The translations under genes were made by a program, and so were the position numbers. A stretch of DNA of 64,000 bases from Pyrocephalus nanus (taxonomy: Eukaryota; Chordata; Aves; Passeriformes; Tyrannidae), in NCBI GenBank assembly GCA_038380795.1, contig CM076275.1, positions 6,109,001 through 6,173,000 of the forward strand, in the 5' to 3' direction. The notes below the pieces were generated by a model. That model had not been told where the DNA came from. It did not search any database and worked only from the letters and a program-made list of their open reading frames with translations. Positions 8,843-23,650 of the stretch are shown in pieces. The first letter of the stretch is position 1, and each line of letters starts with the position of its first letter.

Positions 8843-11800
8843 GTGCCCGGGGAGCGCGAGTACTTTCTTGCGGGGACGGGAGGGCTCAGTTTGCCTTCTT
8901 GCCTTTTGGTTTGTTTTTGGTTTTTTTTTATGGCTGAGCTCGGTAAGGGAGTAAAGCAAGGTCTTTGCTTCTTGCGCCGAGGAGTAAGGAAGGGGAGCTT
9001 CTCCCATCCTGGCATAGGAAAGGACAGAAATTCCACCTCTTTAGGGTGTGCCTTGCTGCCACGTCTCTTCACCTGCCATGGAAAGGTGTGGGGAGCAAAC
9101 ACCACCTGTTACAGCTGAGCTTAGGGCGAGGGCTAGCGGAAAGTACCAGGTGGAGCTTGGAGATTATGTCAGTGGAGTGATCCTCCTTTGGGAAAAGAGA
9201 AGCGGATAACTCTTCCTTAGGGGCAGAGGATGACTGCTGGATATGTGGCCTGAGGTTGTTGTAACACATGACTGCATTCCTTTCTTGTCCCACTGGTGTA
9301 GTAGTAAATTTAACAGCCAAACAGCCAAAGCTTTCTGCATAGTGTGTGAGTCAGGAAAGCTGGATCACCCAAATTAAACGTTTGGAAGCTCCATTTAGCT
9401 GCACTTACTTTTGGCTCTGTAATTGCTTTGTCCCCTTCTGGGTTTGGCTGTGTATCATTAAGAGTGATTGGGACTTGAAAGCTTAAATTGTCGGTGTGTA
9501 ACTATCACTTCAGCTGTCACTCTCCAAGGTTTTGCTTGTTCAAAACCACTTAAAACTCTTAGTTGTCTAAATCTTTCCCTCCTTGGAGACTTGCTGCTAT
9601 AACTGCACCGTAAAGGTGGAGAAACCTGCTGTGACAATTTCTGCTGTGAGGGAGAGAAGGCTCTCTAAGAGCTGTAGTCAAAATGGGACTGAGCTCTTCT
9701 TTCCCACAAGAAATGCTTTTTCAAATTCAAGCATTTTGAACAAGTCTGGATATAACTATGCTTAGAGCTTTGTAACCTCCCATGCTGGTAGGGAAAGGGT
9801 TCAGCTGTTGCCTGCCATGAAGCATAAATCTGTAGGGAATCCTCAGACCTGCACAGAAGTCCCTTTGACACACACAGTGGTCATTAAATGCCTGGTGTTC
9901 CTGATGTTACTGCCTTATGCTTGTATTTCCATGGGATGCAGGGAATCTATTTTTCCTGACTGGTAGAAATCAAGCCCTGTGGTCCTGCTCCGTGGCTTCA
10001 CGTGGTGTGGTATTCTGGCAAAATGAAGACCATTGTAAAATCATGTGTCCTCCAGAGGTAATGAGGAGAAAGTCGGTAATTTTTCTTAGGGGGCTTTAAA
10101 GTGACAAGCTGACTTTTAATATTTTTGGTCTTCCAGAATTGCCCTTGTGCCGTGGGCTTTGGGTAGCTGGAAGCCAGGCAATACCTCACTGCTCATTCCT
10201 GTGTCTGTGCAGTGTTCTCAGTATTTAGACATCCTGTGCTGCCCCTGTTGTACACAATGTCGACTCCATTTTTCTATGTCTCTTTAAAGTGTGGCAGCTG
10301 TCAGTGAATTGAGATCTGCTTTTGTTTTGATGGTGTGTTGAGCTGGGCGGGAAATGTCTGTACAGCAGGAAAATTTGCAATAAAGCCTCTCTGCACTTGT
10401 ATCAATCAGACTCACTGGGTTTTAGGCTGAAGGCTTCATCTTCCAGTCTAATTAACGTGGAGTTATGAGCTGCAGGGGGTCTGTGAGTGAAGATATACTT
10501 GTTTCATGTGCCTGTTTTTTTGAAGGATTTGGCCCTGAAATGATAGCTCTAGTTACATTGAGCAAGGGAAAACATACCCTAAAGGACAATGGGCTGTCTT
10601 GGTAAAAATAATTTCAAATGAAGCAGAATAAAAACAAACTAAATGTGATTTTGTTTTTCTGTTCAGTTGTGTGGGTTTGTTTTACTGTTGTCATAGAGGT
10701 ATCTGCCAGCTGACTGCAGAGAGTTTTTAGGCATCCTCACATTCAATGATTCCAGCCTCTCTTCTTTGGTCCTGACAAGCATTCATGGGTTTTGTACTTA
10801 CTAATCAACTTCCAGCTTGTAAATGAATATGCTGTTTGTCTGCCTGTTCCTGTAGCCATTCAGAAGAGCTGACTTCTTAATAAAAAAACTCCAGATGAGA
10901 GGAGGCAATAATAATAAAAAATTATATTCATAGCAGTCAGAAAAGATTTTCTTCTGTTTCTGGCTTTAATTTGCCTTTTTGTGAAGCTTAATCTTTGAAT
11001 TGAGGACATTTCCTATGTACTGCAGAATTGAGCTTCTCAATGAAATCTCTGTCCAGGCTCATTCTTTCTCTTTAAATGGTGTCTGCTGTTTCAGTCAATA
11101 GTTTTATCTTTCAGAGTAACAGCAAAGGGGGGAAAAGGTTTTAAGAAAGAGCTGAATTAAAGCTATAAAGCAATTCCTAGAGCATTGAGTTGTGATGCTA
11201 AAATTTTGAAGTTTGAGACCAGCTAGGAGTTTTTGTTGTCTATCTGTGCTGCATGCTACCTTCAGAATAGCAATTGATCACTGTAGGTGATTTTGCTTTA
11301 TTTAATCTTTCTAGTGCCTGTAACAAATGTGTCAGAAAATTAAGCAATCGGAAACCATGTAAATATATTCTAGGGAAGATTATTCTAAATGGTTTCTGTG
11401 GAAGTGCCTAGGCAGCTAATTGCTTCTGTATTTACATGTTCAGGGGAAACATTATGGTGGTTGAAAATAGTGTACTGCTTCAATAAGGAGGGTGAGGTCT
11501 GTGCTCTTTCCTTCTGCCTTCGGGTTTGTTCTTTTGCAGCTCTGTGGGGCCCTTTTTGCTCTGCAGAGAAGGGATGGCCTTAAAGCATCAAGGTCTTGGC
11601 CTCAAGGTCGTCCTGCAGGTCTCTTTAGAAAAGCTGATGCATTGAGTGAATCCTCAGTACAGCTGTGTGCTCAGAAGTGGCCTCTGTCACTATGAACAGT
11701 CGCTCAGCAAAGGAGATGATCTGGGAAGTCCTTTTTTCATGGCGTGTGTAACAGGTTTGGCTTTAACTGTGGATGGTGGTGTCGTGGTACTGAAGTGTTT

Positions 11801-14800
11801 TGCTGACAGCTTAGAAGCTCCTTAGACTTCATGACGGCCCTGTTTGCTCACCGCCATGAGTGTATCGGTGTGCTCCTGGAATGCAGATTGACTTTTCTGT
11901 CGTTTCATCTTTTTCTTTTTTTAACAAGTATTCAATAAGTAAAAACATACGATCTGTAGGTGTGGGGGTGGGAAGAAGCAGCAAAAGAGATGCAGCTATT
12001 CCTTTTGTCTCTTGGATCTCTGCTGTCTGCCTCAGAGACTGCTGAGCATCCTCAGCCAAAATGTTTAATTGATGTGTGTGTAGCGTTGCAGTATGGAAAC
12101 CACGGATGAGTTGGGTTGTGGGCTGGTGGTTGATGTTTGGGCTCATGCAAGTATTTACATGATTTCTGGTGCTCTGCAGAGATGCTGCTCTGCACCTCTG
12201 TGGTCAGGCTGGAGATCCTCACTCTCTGTGCTCCTTGCTGTTCTGGGAATGTGGCATTTGAACTCGGAGAGATACCAAGCTTGAACATTTTTCTGTGAAT
12301 TGCTGGCTGAAAGCACTGTAGCAAATTAGCTGCCTTTCGTGGCAGTGCGTTTTTATCTGATATGATGAATGCTTTATGGAGTCGCCCTGTAGCTTGTTGT
12401 AGCAGTAATTTGTGCTCTATAAATTAACTCAGGAGCATGATGGAAGTGTATAAATCACATTGGTGATTGTGTGGTGCCCTCTGCTGCCAGCAGGCTGGAG
12501 TGAAGTGGGGTGCTTCCTGCCTGCTGCTTCCTTGGGAGTGAGAAACCACCTGCAAACCTGTCACTGAAAAAGGGTTTGTGAGAACGCTGCTTTTGGAAAG
12601 TTTGGGGTCATAAACTTTGGCTTAAGTGCAATTGAGCTTAAAGTTCCCAGCCACTGTTGCTGAAAATGTAGTCCTAGTGATGAGCTGAGTGGGGAGTGGT
12701 GCTGCTTCTCGTGGCCTCCTCAGCGGAGGAAGATGATGGACTTTGCTGTTCTGACCCCGGGGGCAGCTGTGAAGTTGTCAAGGTTTGTCAGTGTGATGTT
12801 GTTGTTGGCAAAAGCTGATAAGGAAGAGAATGTCTGTTAAACAACAGATTCTGTGCTGCCAAGGCTGGGGAGGGAAAAGTGAGAGGAAAACCTTTCTGCT
12901 CTCTGCCAGCCAGAGGTAAATAGAACAACCAGCTCTCTGTACGTCATAGGCAGATTTCTTTGTCAATTAGACTGGTCGTGTCCTGCTGCTCCTGTCTAGG
13001 GCCTGACTCCTCACAGACCTCTTGGAGATTGCCATGTTGGCAATTGTGTTTGCCAGTCACACATGAGCTGATGTAAATGAAAACTTTGAAAAGCTTATTT
13101 TCTAAGTGTGGTATAAAACAATCAGCATCTAAGGACTGAAGTGCAAGTGCTAGAGCTGAGCAAGGCTGTTTTAATTTAAGAGTGACTGATTCCCAGCGTG
13201 GGCTAGTCTGAAGGTGATCACTTCAGTGCACTTGTGAAGCAAGCAGGGTGTCCTGAACGAGAGAAGTGTGGCCTGTACTCTTGATTGGCAAAGTGAGATG
13301 AAGTGAATGTGAAGTGTCTAAACCATCTCACAGCTGTAAAGTGCAAAGTAAAATTTGGAAAAGATGTTTATTTAGGAACTGGAGCTTTCAGTGGTGTTCA
13401 CTCAAGGTCCCAGTGTGGTGGTCTTCTGTAACGGCAGCACACACCTGAATGAACAAATAGGCTCTATTGTAGGTCTCCTATGCTGTGTGAAAATAAAATC
13501 TTTATTATACTTGGTGTTCCTTATTATGGAGCAGGTCATGTTGTTGGAAAAGTGGTTCTGTTTCACTGTTCAAACATGCTCCACATGCAATTCTTAATTG
13601 CTGCCATGGTGGCCTCTCTTCATAGAAGGAAGGTTCCCGCAGCAAAACTTTTTGGCCCCTGGCATCTGGACTACACTTTAGGTCACTGGTGAAAATCATG
13701 TGGTGATCTCCAGAGCTGTGTGTTTTTCCTGTATGAATATGAATCAAATCGTGAGAGACAGCAAGATTTAAGAGCAACTGGAGTCGTAAATTTCCTGCCA
13801 GGTAATTGCTGCGTATTTGACTAAGAGGTCTGCAAAGCTAACAGGAGGTTTATAACCACCCTGATGAGCGCTGGTGAAATTAGGCAGAAAAACGCTATCA
13901 ACCACACTTTTAGTTATGTGGTGTCATCTTCTCCTCCCTGTTTGAATACAGTTACAGGCGTCACCACAAAAAGACAAAGAACTGCAGTTTACCTTCCCGT
14001 CGCTCTGTATTTGCTCCTTTGTGGAGCCAACTGTAACCTCGCTTACATTGGGTAAGAACAGATCCTGTCTAACTCAAACACTGAGGAAATTGTATCCAGG
14101 TGTTAAAAGCAAGCTGCTTTCTGCTCCTGTTTTCTGTGCAACCTTTTCCTGTACCAGGTGACACAGGCAGGCAGGCTTCAGCTTCCTTCTGGGAAGTACA
14201 GAGCTGGCGGGGTGCATTAGGAGTTGGTAGGAGGGATTCCGCTGTGTGCTCGAAATATCACTAGGAAAAAATAAAATGTGCTGCAGAAATTTGTTTTGAT
14301 TCCCTATCAAAGCAGGTGTTTCAACCTGCGAGCTTGTTACCCTGTGGATTTTAGTGGAGCTGTCGCTGGTGGGCTTTTATGGAGTGCACCTCAACTGGAG
14401 TGCATAGCGCTGCTTCATGGCACTTCAGTGCAGTGTAAACGCTCGTGTAAACAAAGCTGCTGTGATATTTGCCTTTAGAGGACACTCTCTTTCTCTAGTG
14501 TCCATCATGCTTCATGCTTGCATCCTGTTAACTCTGCAGAGTAACCTGAGTTAGCGATGCTTTTGTTCAACAGTAGCATGAATAATGCACGACCCTGTGT
14601 ACACACGGGGAGAGAGGTGGCTGCGGTGACTTGGTGCAAATGAAATCTTTTAACAGTAATAGGTCCACTCAGATCAAGTGGCCTGAGTCTGTGTGTACAT
14701 TTTCTTCTGGATCACCTCTCCTAGAAAACTGGAAAGAAATTTTTCCCTGCCTGAATGGATCAAAAAGTGGCTGTTCTGATGGGGTATACTGGCGGTGGCA

Positions 14801-17800
14801 AGCAGATATTAATGATTATTTGAATAGTCATTCATTGACTTTAGTCAGAGTGAGGTAGGTTGGGTTAAAGCTGAACAGTTATTTTCTGTTAATTTTGTAT
14901 CTGTCTCTTCTTATTCTGGAATCAAATCGGGAATAATCTTTCTACCCCTGCATTTGCACTTTGTCTTAACCTGAGCTATCAGCCCTGGACAGAGCGGTTT
15001 CAGTCAGTCCTAGTGCAGTTTGGCCACTCACATATTCCTTCTGGATACAGCTTGGCCTGGGATTCTTCTGCTTCTAGAGAGATGTATAAAAAGACATTCT
15101 GACTTGCTTTCAGGTCCCAGATCGTTTGCAAAACCAATAGCTGTTGGTGGAGATTTTTAGCAGTTAAGGGATAGTGTGAACCTATGTGTGAATCTGTTTA
15201 TCAGGTTTCACAGATTCCTGAATAAATCCTGGTGCCTGAGTCACTTTCAAGAATGTAACAGTGTGATGCCTAATTTCCAAATCCAGGGATAAAAGCCCCC
15301 ACTTTCTAATTTTAGATTTTTATGTTCTGCTCTCAGACTGCCTTTTGTCTTGTTGGCAGTGAAAAAAACCTTTCATATTCTTTGTTATGTGTTTAAGTCT
15401 GTGCTGAGTCTGTGGTTTTACCTTCAGATTTGGCCTGTTGTCATGACTTCTTACAACCCAGGGAGCAAGTAAGTGCTACTGGTCCTGCTTTATTCAACAC
15501 GAAGCCTGACCTGTCAGTGGCAATGATCTCTTTTCTATCAGCGTAACCAACACTCGTGGTGGTATTTCCTGCATTTGTGTTATCCTGGCCAGATGATGGA
15601 TAGGTAACAAGGAATGGAGTGTTTATCTACACAGCTTTGTTAAGAATATAAGTAGTACTGGATATCAAATTATGGCTGACTTGTCAGACTGTGCCTCTTT
15701 TGTTAGATTTAGAGGGTCTGGCAAACAATTGGAGAAAGCTACAGATCAGTAAATCAATACATAGCACAATGAGTTGCCAGACAGCCCTCCTTTTCAAATG
15801 CCTGGGTAGAAGAGTAACTTCTACTGTGTCTGAGCTCTGCTGGCAGCTCTGCATCCAAAGTCCTGTGCACCCTCTAAAATATAAGAAATGGGTCACTTGA
15901 CGTGTCTCCTTATTGTTCATAAACTTGATAAAGCTTTAAATTGCAGCTTCAAAGAGGGGAGGTCTACCATTTCTTGGTCCTTAAATTTGCTTTTCTTTCT
16001 AAATAATTAGCTCTTTTCCCTGCCCTTTTACAGTTCCTCCATTTTCTCTAATCTTAGCTCCAGGTTATAAGAGAGCTCTCTAGAGCATATATCTATAATT
16101 AAGGCTTTTTAACCACAGTTACAGTGGAGTATAAGTGGTGCTCTGGTCTTGCCAATATCCAAGGAAGAAACTTGCTTCATTAGAAAACTTGTTGATTTTA
16201 TTATAAGGAAAATCTCTGCTATCCCTCTCATGGAGTTTCCTCTGATACTGCTTTGCACCTTCCCGCTTTGGTAAGTTATCTTTCTAAGGCTGATGACCAT
16301 TCATGGCATATTATCTGTAGCTCACAAGAATGAAAAGGTTTTATGCAGTCTGCCTGTCATTTTCTTGGAAATGCAGGCTGCCAGCTATTGGGAGTAGTGT
16401 CCCTCATGAGTTCCTTCAGAAAACCTGAGGGTTTAAAATGGAAACCCTGTTTTAGGCAAATTCATGTCACTCCTGTGGATATTATGATTCTTCCCTTGGC
16501 CAGAAATAGAAAGCAAAGGAAGGGAAGGAGGATGGAGGCAGTGAAGGCTTGACTGTGTAGTGCTCCCCAGTCTGGTGGAGAAGGTCACTCTTAATGTCAC
16601 CAAATAACGTGGTTTTTTTTCCTCTTCAATTTGCAACTTCTTATTAATTTTTCAGCTTTAATACTCTTCTCTTTGCAATTAGCACAAGTAGCAGAAAGCA
16701 ACTTCTAAAAACTGTCTTACAAGACAGTGAATGCTGGCATCCTTCCCTGCTAAGCTGAGCATTGCTTCTGCAGGGAGATAACTAATTTCTCTTCAAAGCC
16801 TTATCCCTCAACACTAATGTGTATTTCTCATGTGTTTGTCACATGTAGCTGATGTAGCAGTGACCTGACATGTCTCCCTGATGTAGCTTTCAAAGAGAGA
16901 CCTTGTCCTGCTCTGCGTGGTTGCAGATCACAAGGCAACTGCTGAGGTGAAACTTCCCAAAGGCATTTCAGAATACTTTTCTAAACAGACAGAAACTGCA
17001 GCTATTCACTGAAATAATGACCAGCAAAGGGGTGAAATTTCAAACAAAGATTTGAACTAGTGTCTTAAATTAGGGTGCCTATAAATGAACTGTCTTCCTG
17101 CTGGAGAGCTATTTGATCATAAAAATAAAAGATTCGCAGAATAACAGTAAATCAGTCTGTCTCCTGCAAGAAGATGCATGAAATATTCTTTCTTGTTTGT
17201 ATACTCTCCAAAAAATCTGATTAGGTTGGCATTTTGTCTTTGTTAGTCAAAGTCCCGTGATGTTTTGGGGCTTTACCAGATCTGGAAGCGCTGTCAGCTG
17301 TTCCTCCTCCGTGCAGAGCTTCTTTGCTTTTGCCCTCTTGAACAACTGTTTTTACAAGATTAGGTTGCTATGAAAAGTTCTGCTCTGCTTGATCTCTAAA
17401 GCCTGAAATCCTTTGCTTGCAGTTATGTGTGCAAGCTAAGGTGACTTTTCAAAGGAGAGTCATCTTGTTCTCCATCTTTTCTTATGATTATTCAGAAGAT
17501 TTAACATTTAAAACTTCCAGTAGCCAGTCTTGTGGGGTTTTTTTCCAGTGGAAGATCACATAAGCTTGTCTTTGTATAAGTTACCTTTGCTTTAGTTCAG
17601 ATACATTTGGGAGGTTACTTTTAGCTAGTTCCTAACACCAGGGAGATAATTTTTTCTCCATGATGGCAAAGAGGTAGTTCTTTTCCTTTCTTGAGCTTCC
17701 CCAACACTTCTCAGCCTTCAGAGGAAGTCCAAAGAAGAAATGTTCACAGGGACTAGTAAGCATGAGCTGTTTCTTAATAAATAAAACAGGTGAAACAGAG

Positions 17801-20800
17801 TTTGAGTGTTCTTAATGTTTAGAACAAAGTTTTCGAAGATGACTTAGAGTGTGATGTTCCTTTGAAAAATAAGAGTCTTAGTTGACTTTGATCTAGGGTA
17901 TGATATAAAAATAACCACGTAACCAGGACTGGCATCCCATAAGATTTTTTTGGTTTTTTGGAGGTTTTTTATTATTTTTAAAAGAGTGAGCAGCTCCTTC
18001 ATTTCTGCTCAGACTGACTTTAATCTTAACTCTGCTTCCTTGGAAGTGGCTCTCTTTAGAGACTGTACTTGCAGCTCAGATGAGTACAAGCAAAATATAT
18101 TCCCTCCCTAAAGAGAATCAGAACCCCTAAAACTAGCTAAATACAGACATAATGATGTTGTAAAGGGCTTCTGTTAGGCAAGTAAGTTATTTTCTATAAC
18201 ATTACAGAAGGTCACTTAAATTTAGCCTGACTGTCTTTTCATATTAGCCACTATGTAACAGGCTTATTCAGGATCTCAAAAAGAAGTGAACCCTGTGATT
18301 ATCTTCTGTCTTCTCATTTATCTTCCAGGTGGCCTGTTGCCAGTGTTTCGTGTGTGATAGCCAAGTAATAAGGAATAACTCTGGTTTTTTTCCTCTCCTG
18401 CTTATGTTGGTTTTGCTGAGCCACCAAATACACTGTGGACTGACACTTCCCTTTGATTCTCAGGACGTGGCTTACTGTGTTAGAAATATCTGAAACTCCT
18501 ACTGATGTTTTGCTGCTGCATGCTGCTTATTTTTTATGTGTGTGTGGCTGTTTTGGAAGCTGATTCAAGGTAGTAATTTAGCCTGGAAAAAGAAATTTCC
18601 CTTCAGAAAACCAGCATCTGCTCACGGGTCTTATTCACATCAGTAAAGAAGTTATATTGGTACAATTAAAGTGTTTGGAATGAAACTTCTCAAAATTATT
18701 TTGTTTGCCTGATACTGAGGGCGTGGAAGTAAACTGCAAAAATATCTGCAAAATATTGGAAGACCTGGGATTTTGATGCAGAAACTTGCTGAAGTGTATC
18801 TGGTTGTATGCACGAAGACCACAGAACTATCCAGATAATTGTTGTTGCCAATTTCCTGCTGTTGCTGCTGATTTTTGGAAATGTGGTTCTTTACCCCTTC
18901 TGCCCCAGATTGTTTGTGATCTTCAGACGTGGGTTGTGGGCTCTGCTAATGGGGATGTGGAAGATTGGAAAAGCCTTATCTGCAGTGTGTGAAGGTCCTA
19001 CTCGCGTTGTCCTTGGTTTTGTTTGCTGCAGAGTATCTGTGTATAAAAGATAACAAGTTTTCATTCATCACATTTCCTGCCAATAGGAACTTGGACCTGC
19101 TGATTATAGAAAAAGAGTCCTTGACAAAGAAATTACAAACTAACAGGAAAACGTCCTGAACCTCTATCTGTGCCGAGATCCCTTTTCATGCATTTTGGCC
19201 AAAGCTGTTATCAGCATAAACTAATACTGGTCATCATGAGTGAAAGGCCCAAGCTCTGGAAACAAGTGATGTCTTGTGGTTTTTCTAGTGCTGATATTTT
19301 TATAATAAGAGGCTGCTCATGGTAGAAATACTTCTGAGAAGCTGGGAATTGATGTGCGTGAGCAGAGAGCACTGGCATTGCTGATAAATTAGCTGGGAAT
19401 TGTCAGTCGTATAAAAGAACTCAAATATTGGCGTAACCCAAAAAAATATGAAATTAAATAGAAAAGTACAGATTTTTCTCTCCAGATATTTGAAAACAAT
19501 AACAAGCCATGTGAAAACTTGTTTTAAAAATTATTTCTAGAGGGTATGAGTTTTCCAGCCTAATGCAGTGAAGTCTATTTTTATAGTCCTTGAAAACAAA
19601 ACCTGACAGACCATATTTGCCAGCACTTATATTGCTCTGGTGACAGTGCTTCTTTTTAAAGCATGCCAGAGGAAATGCTCTGTGCTGGAGCATATGTCAG
19701 TGATTAGTGGGACCAGTGCTGCAGGATGAAGTGGAAGAAATATGGTTGTGTGAGGAAAAAGCTGAATGGACAGAACATGAGAAATGTAGTGGTTTGTGGA
19801 TCAGTTTTAGGGTAGGAATGGAAAATAGTTATTTTTAGGGTTATCTGTATGTAGCTGACGTGCTGTCTTCCAAATCAGTTAAGGTTTAATTGAGAGAACA
19901 ACTGGTGCTTTTGTCTGTATGTTTCCCTTAATTTCTTCATCACTTAGAAAATTATTGTTCCTTTGAATCTGTCACTGTTTATGTAATGTAGGTATTTGGG
20001 TGAACTAGAAAACCCCAGGAAATGAGAGGCCTTGGTACCCAAAGGGCTGAGGCAGAGAAGGATCCTCAGGAATCAGCTGATTTCCTCCAGACCTGACATC
20101 GTGGGTCCAGAGTTCTTGTCAGTCAAGCCCCTGGGGTGTGTGCTCATGTTTTACTTCTGGATAGCTCTTGCCACCTCCTTCTCCCCCCAGAAGCCCAGCA
20201 GCCACCCTTGGCATCGACCACCTCTTGTGAAGGACACAACTCTCAGCCCCGAGTTCCATGTGGGACTCTGGGTTACTTGCATTTCAAGTCCTGAGGTGAA
20301 GGGGAGAGGAGGAGGATGGTGCCCTGCTGCTCTTCCTCAGGGATCATGGGTGGCTTTTACTCAAGAGCTGCAGGGCAGTAGATGCAGACCACACTGCACA
20401 TAAGCCATGTACCCAAGACCTGGAGAAATCAGGTCAAAAGCCTGTCATACCCAGTCGTTGTGACCCTGAAGGTGCCCACACACTTCACTCATGGACACAG
20501 ACCCCACTGGGGGAATTGCAAGGCTGAAAGTTGAACTGAGAGTTGCATAGCATGGCAATATTGAAGTTTCTTGTGTATTTAGCCCTTGACCTCATAGATG
20601 TAGTCATCACTCCAGTGCTGTGAGAAATGTTCTCCTGCTTTATCCTGTCCTTTGTATCTTGTCACTTACGTTGGAGCACTCAGAAATTTTTTCTGTTGGA
20701 TATAAGTGGGAGCAAAATGAAAATACCCTGTTCCCTTTATCACAACTGATGCCTCTGTTTGAACATTGCCAGTATTTTTTTATGAAAACTGCTTGTTTTC

Positions 20801-23631
20801 CTCTCTGAAATCTTTTTGCCAAAGCAGCTCAATACAACTTGGATTAAGGGAAGTCGCAAGGGCTTAGAGAATCCCTGAAAACTAGAAAAGGGATGCATTA
20901 GACTGCTGCATAAAATTACCCAGCCAGCATCAAAATTAGACTGCTACTTTTTACAAAGTAGACATTTGCCTATTAATATTTTGAAATATAATGTGAGAAG
21001 CCAAGTTATATCCAATTAAATCTAAGTTATAAAATAATTGTCTTGAGTTTATTACACCTATGACTTACCTGCCTTACACTATTTATTTGTGTAGAATTTC
21101 CCCTCGCATTTAGGAATTTTTAAATCTATTTTAGCTCTGCTTTTTTGCTATCCTGTGAAGTTCTTGCTTTTGAGTACCTCTTGAGATAATTAGAAAAACA
21201 GAATTAAATTCCTTGGGCCCTTCATGGAAAAATGATGGGTTCATGAGGTTTGATTTGTATTTCTATAGCTCACAGGAGGCTTAGTCAGGAATCTGCAAGG
21301 AGAAAGTAAAACACCCAAAGGCAGACTGTTTCCCATAAAGTAACAACATCTGAAAGTATTATATTTATTTTCCATCCCTAAAGTTGCTCTGTAGACAATG
21401 CCTTAAAAAATTTGTTCATTTTCTGGTACTTGTACCAAAAAAAGGAGCTTCTCAGCAGTGCAGTAATTTGATTTTGTACTGTGTCACATGTACTGCCTGG
21501 ATTTCTGAAAGGGACAGCTGGATTTTCACTGGTGACTGAATCTGCTGTTGGGTGTTTTCAGTCTGATGTGTGGTGTCTCGGTTCTGTAATTGCTTCATAC
21601 TTGAATCTGATGGCTCAGGCATGAGATTTCTGGATCCAGTTTTCTCTTCCTTAGTTTGTCAGAGCTGTGAAAGGATCTGACTTTCAAACTGTGATTATAG
21701 TCAATCTTTTTGTTTCCTTTACAACTGTTAAAGATGCAAACATTTAAGAGGGGCACAAGGTTACCTCACTTGGGAGCCGCAGCTTCACAATAACAGGATG
21801 TCTTCAGCAAAATATTTTCAAGCTCATGGAAGTTGTATCCGTTTGTAATGGATTCACAAGGGGTTTGGCTGTATCTGCAGATACAGTCTGGCCTTTTTAG
21901 AAGAAATATGTGTGGAAGTGGCTCTTTGAAAGGCTGCTGTTTGTGGAAAGGCAGTGGCTCTGACTGGAGGATCAGCAGTGAGGTGTGATGTTCGTTCCTT
22001 CTCTTCTGATGGAAGGGTGTTGAAAGCTGATGCTCTTGCTTGTAAAGTGTTGTGATGCACTAAGGTGGATTTGTTCATCAGCTCCAGTGATCTCTGTTCA
22101 GGAGGGGGGAAAAAAAACCACCAAAGGAGATTTCCTTACATCCTGTTTATAAACTTTGTCAGGTTAACGTGAATGAGCTTGGGCACGTGCTCAGAGCTGC
22201 TGGATTATGCAGTTGGGATTCTGTTCTGGCTTCCTAAATGAGAGCAAGGTGTAACTACATCACCATTCAGTGTATGTGCAAATCTGTTCTGGTTCTGTGC
22301 TGTGTCCAACCAGCAAGGAGGGTCAGGAATTAAATAAAGAGATCAGTTCATGCACCTGGATCTTATTTGAATCAGAGGGTGAAAAGCTTCTAAAGCCTCT
22401 AAAAACTCTCAGCGGCTCCTCAGAAGAGGAGGTTGGTTGGTAGAGGAGACTCTGAAAGCTGATTGGTTACAGAGTACTCTTAAAATTTAATGAAATGTAA
22501 TCCAAGATTTTAATTGCATGTCTGGGCTTATGCATGTAATGTTGATTTAGCAATTCTGCTTAGTACCTAATGGGGCTGAACTCTTTGTGTAACAATGAAT
22601 CTCCTCCAAAAGATCCTAATCTTAAGAAATACTTGAAAAAGCATGGAAGGAGAGGCAGCAGTTGTAAAGATAGCATCTGGTACCTTGAAGCTCCTTGAGT
22701 TTTAAGTGTGACTGTGTCATACATCTGACACGGTGCTTGACATAATTATTAATCTGTGTCCATAGAATTGCCTGAGCGGCCTCAGTTTTTTGTTATGGAG
22801 TCAGAAAGCTGGATGCTTCAGGTCTATGGGATTGAACATGTGCTCCCAAGGCTCCCACCCAGCTGCAAGGTGGGAACCGTGTTCTGGAGCAGCAGGTCAA
22901 TGTGCAGCTGATGCAGGAGGTGGTTGCACTAAAGCAATACTCTTGGGGGTGATGTGGTGCCTTCTCCTGCTTTCACGTGTCAGAATAGCTCTGGTTTCTC
23001 TCCTGGTCTACACCTTGAGGTTGAAAGCAGTTGTCTGTCATGTGAACACTTTTGTGTGTATAACAAACAAACACTGAGACGTTTTGGTATCTTGCAGTGT
23101 AAGGCATTGTCTAGAAACAGTGGCATTGGTTGGATGGGCAGCTTTCAGAAAGAGAAGAGTGTCTGTGCTGTAGCTTTTGCTGCTCCATCTATTTCTGTGA
23201 TCACTTCTATTACTAGAAGGAGAATGGTTGTACTTTGGAAAGGTTATAAGTTGAAAGAAGTTACAAAACAGCTCAGCAGGATGTAATCTCCTCAAAGTAA
23301 TCTCTTGGGAACTGCACGTACTTGATAAGGCATTTCAAGACCTAAGCCTTTTCTAAAGAGTAAAGGAAAGTTCATTTGGATCCAGACAAAGACTCTTTGG
23401 CCATCTGGACTTGACTTAATGTTGTCTGCTCCTTGCTCATGGGTGAGAAGGTGCTGTCTGAGCTGTGGATAGAAGGTGCTATGCAACCCTTAAGCTCCCT
23501 TGACCTAATTTGCTGGCTTTTTTACTGGAGCATGGATTAGCAGTGGCTTGCTGGTGCAAAAGTAAGCAGCAGTTAATTCTTGTAAGTCAAGTCCTTGTGT
23601 GACTGTGATTTGAGTAATGCCACCGTTTTGT

Positions 23632-23650
23632 AAAAAAAAAAAAAAAAAAA
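23632..23650. repeat. Homopolymer run, 19 A
   Basis: There are 19 consecutive A on the + strand, followed by GGGG. No recognisable retrotransposon body precedes it. It could be a slippage-grown microsatellite or the tail of an unrecognised old insertion. Confidence 0.9.

Noticed and set aside
8035..9105. A 356-codon open frame on the - strand across exon 1 and the minisatellite, and overlapping frames at 8,120-9,007 and 8,049-8,801
   Set aside because: They are produced by the G+C-rich island, which has few stops, joined to the 19-bp array, which reads as a 19-residue repeat in several frames. The + strand exon with its donor and family match explains the region.
20032..20403. A 123-codon + strand frame in intron 1
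   Set aside because: It shows no recognisable domain, and its composition fits chance in a locally G+C-rich stretch.
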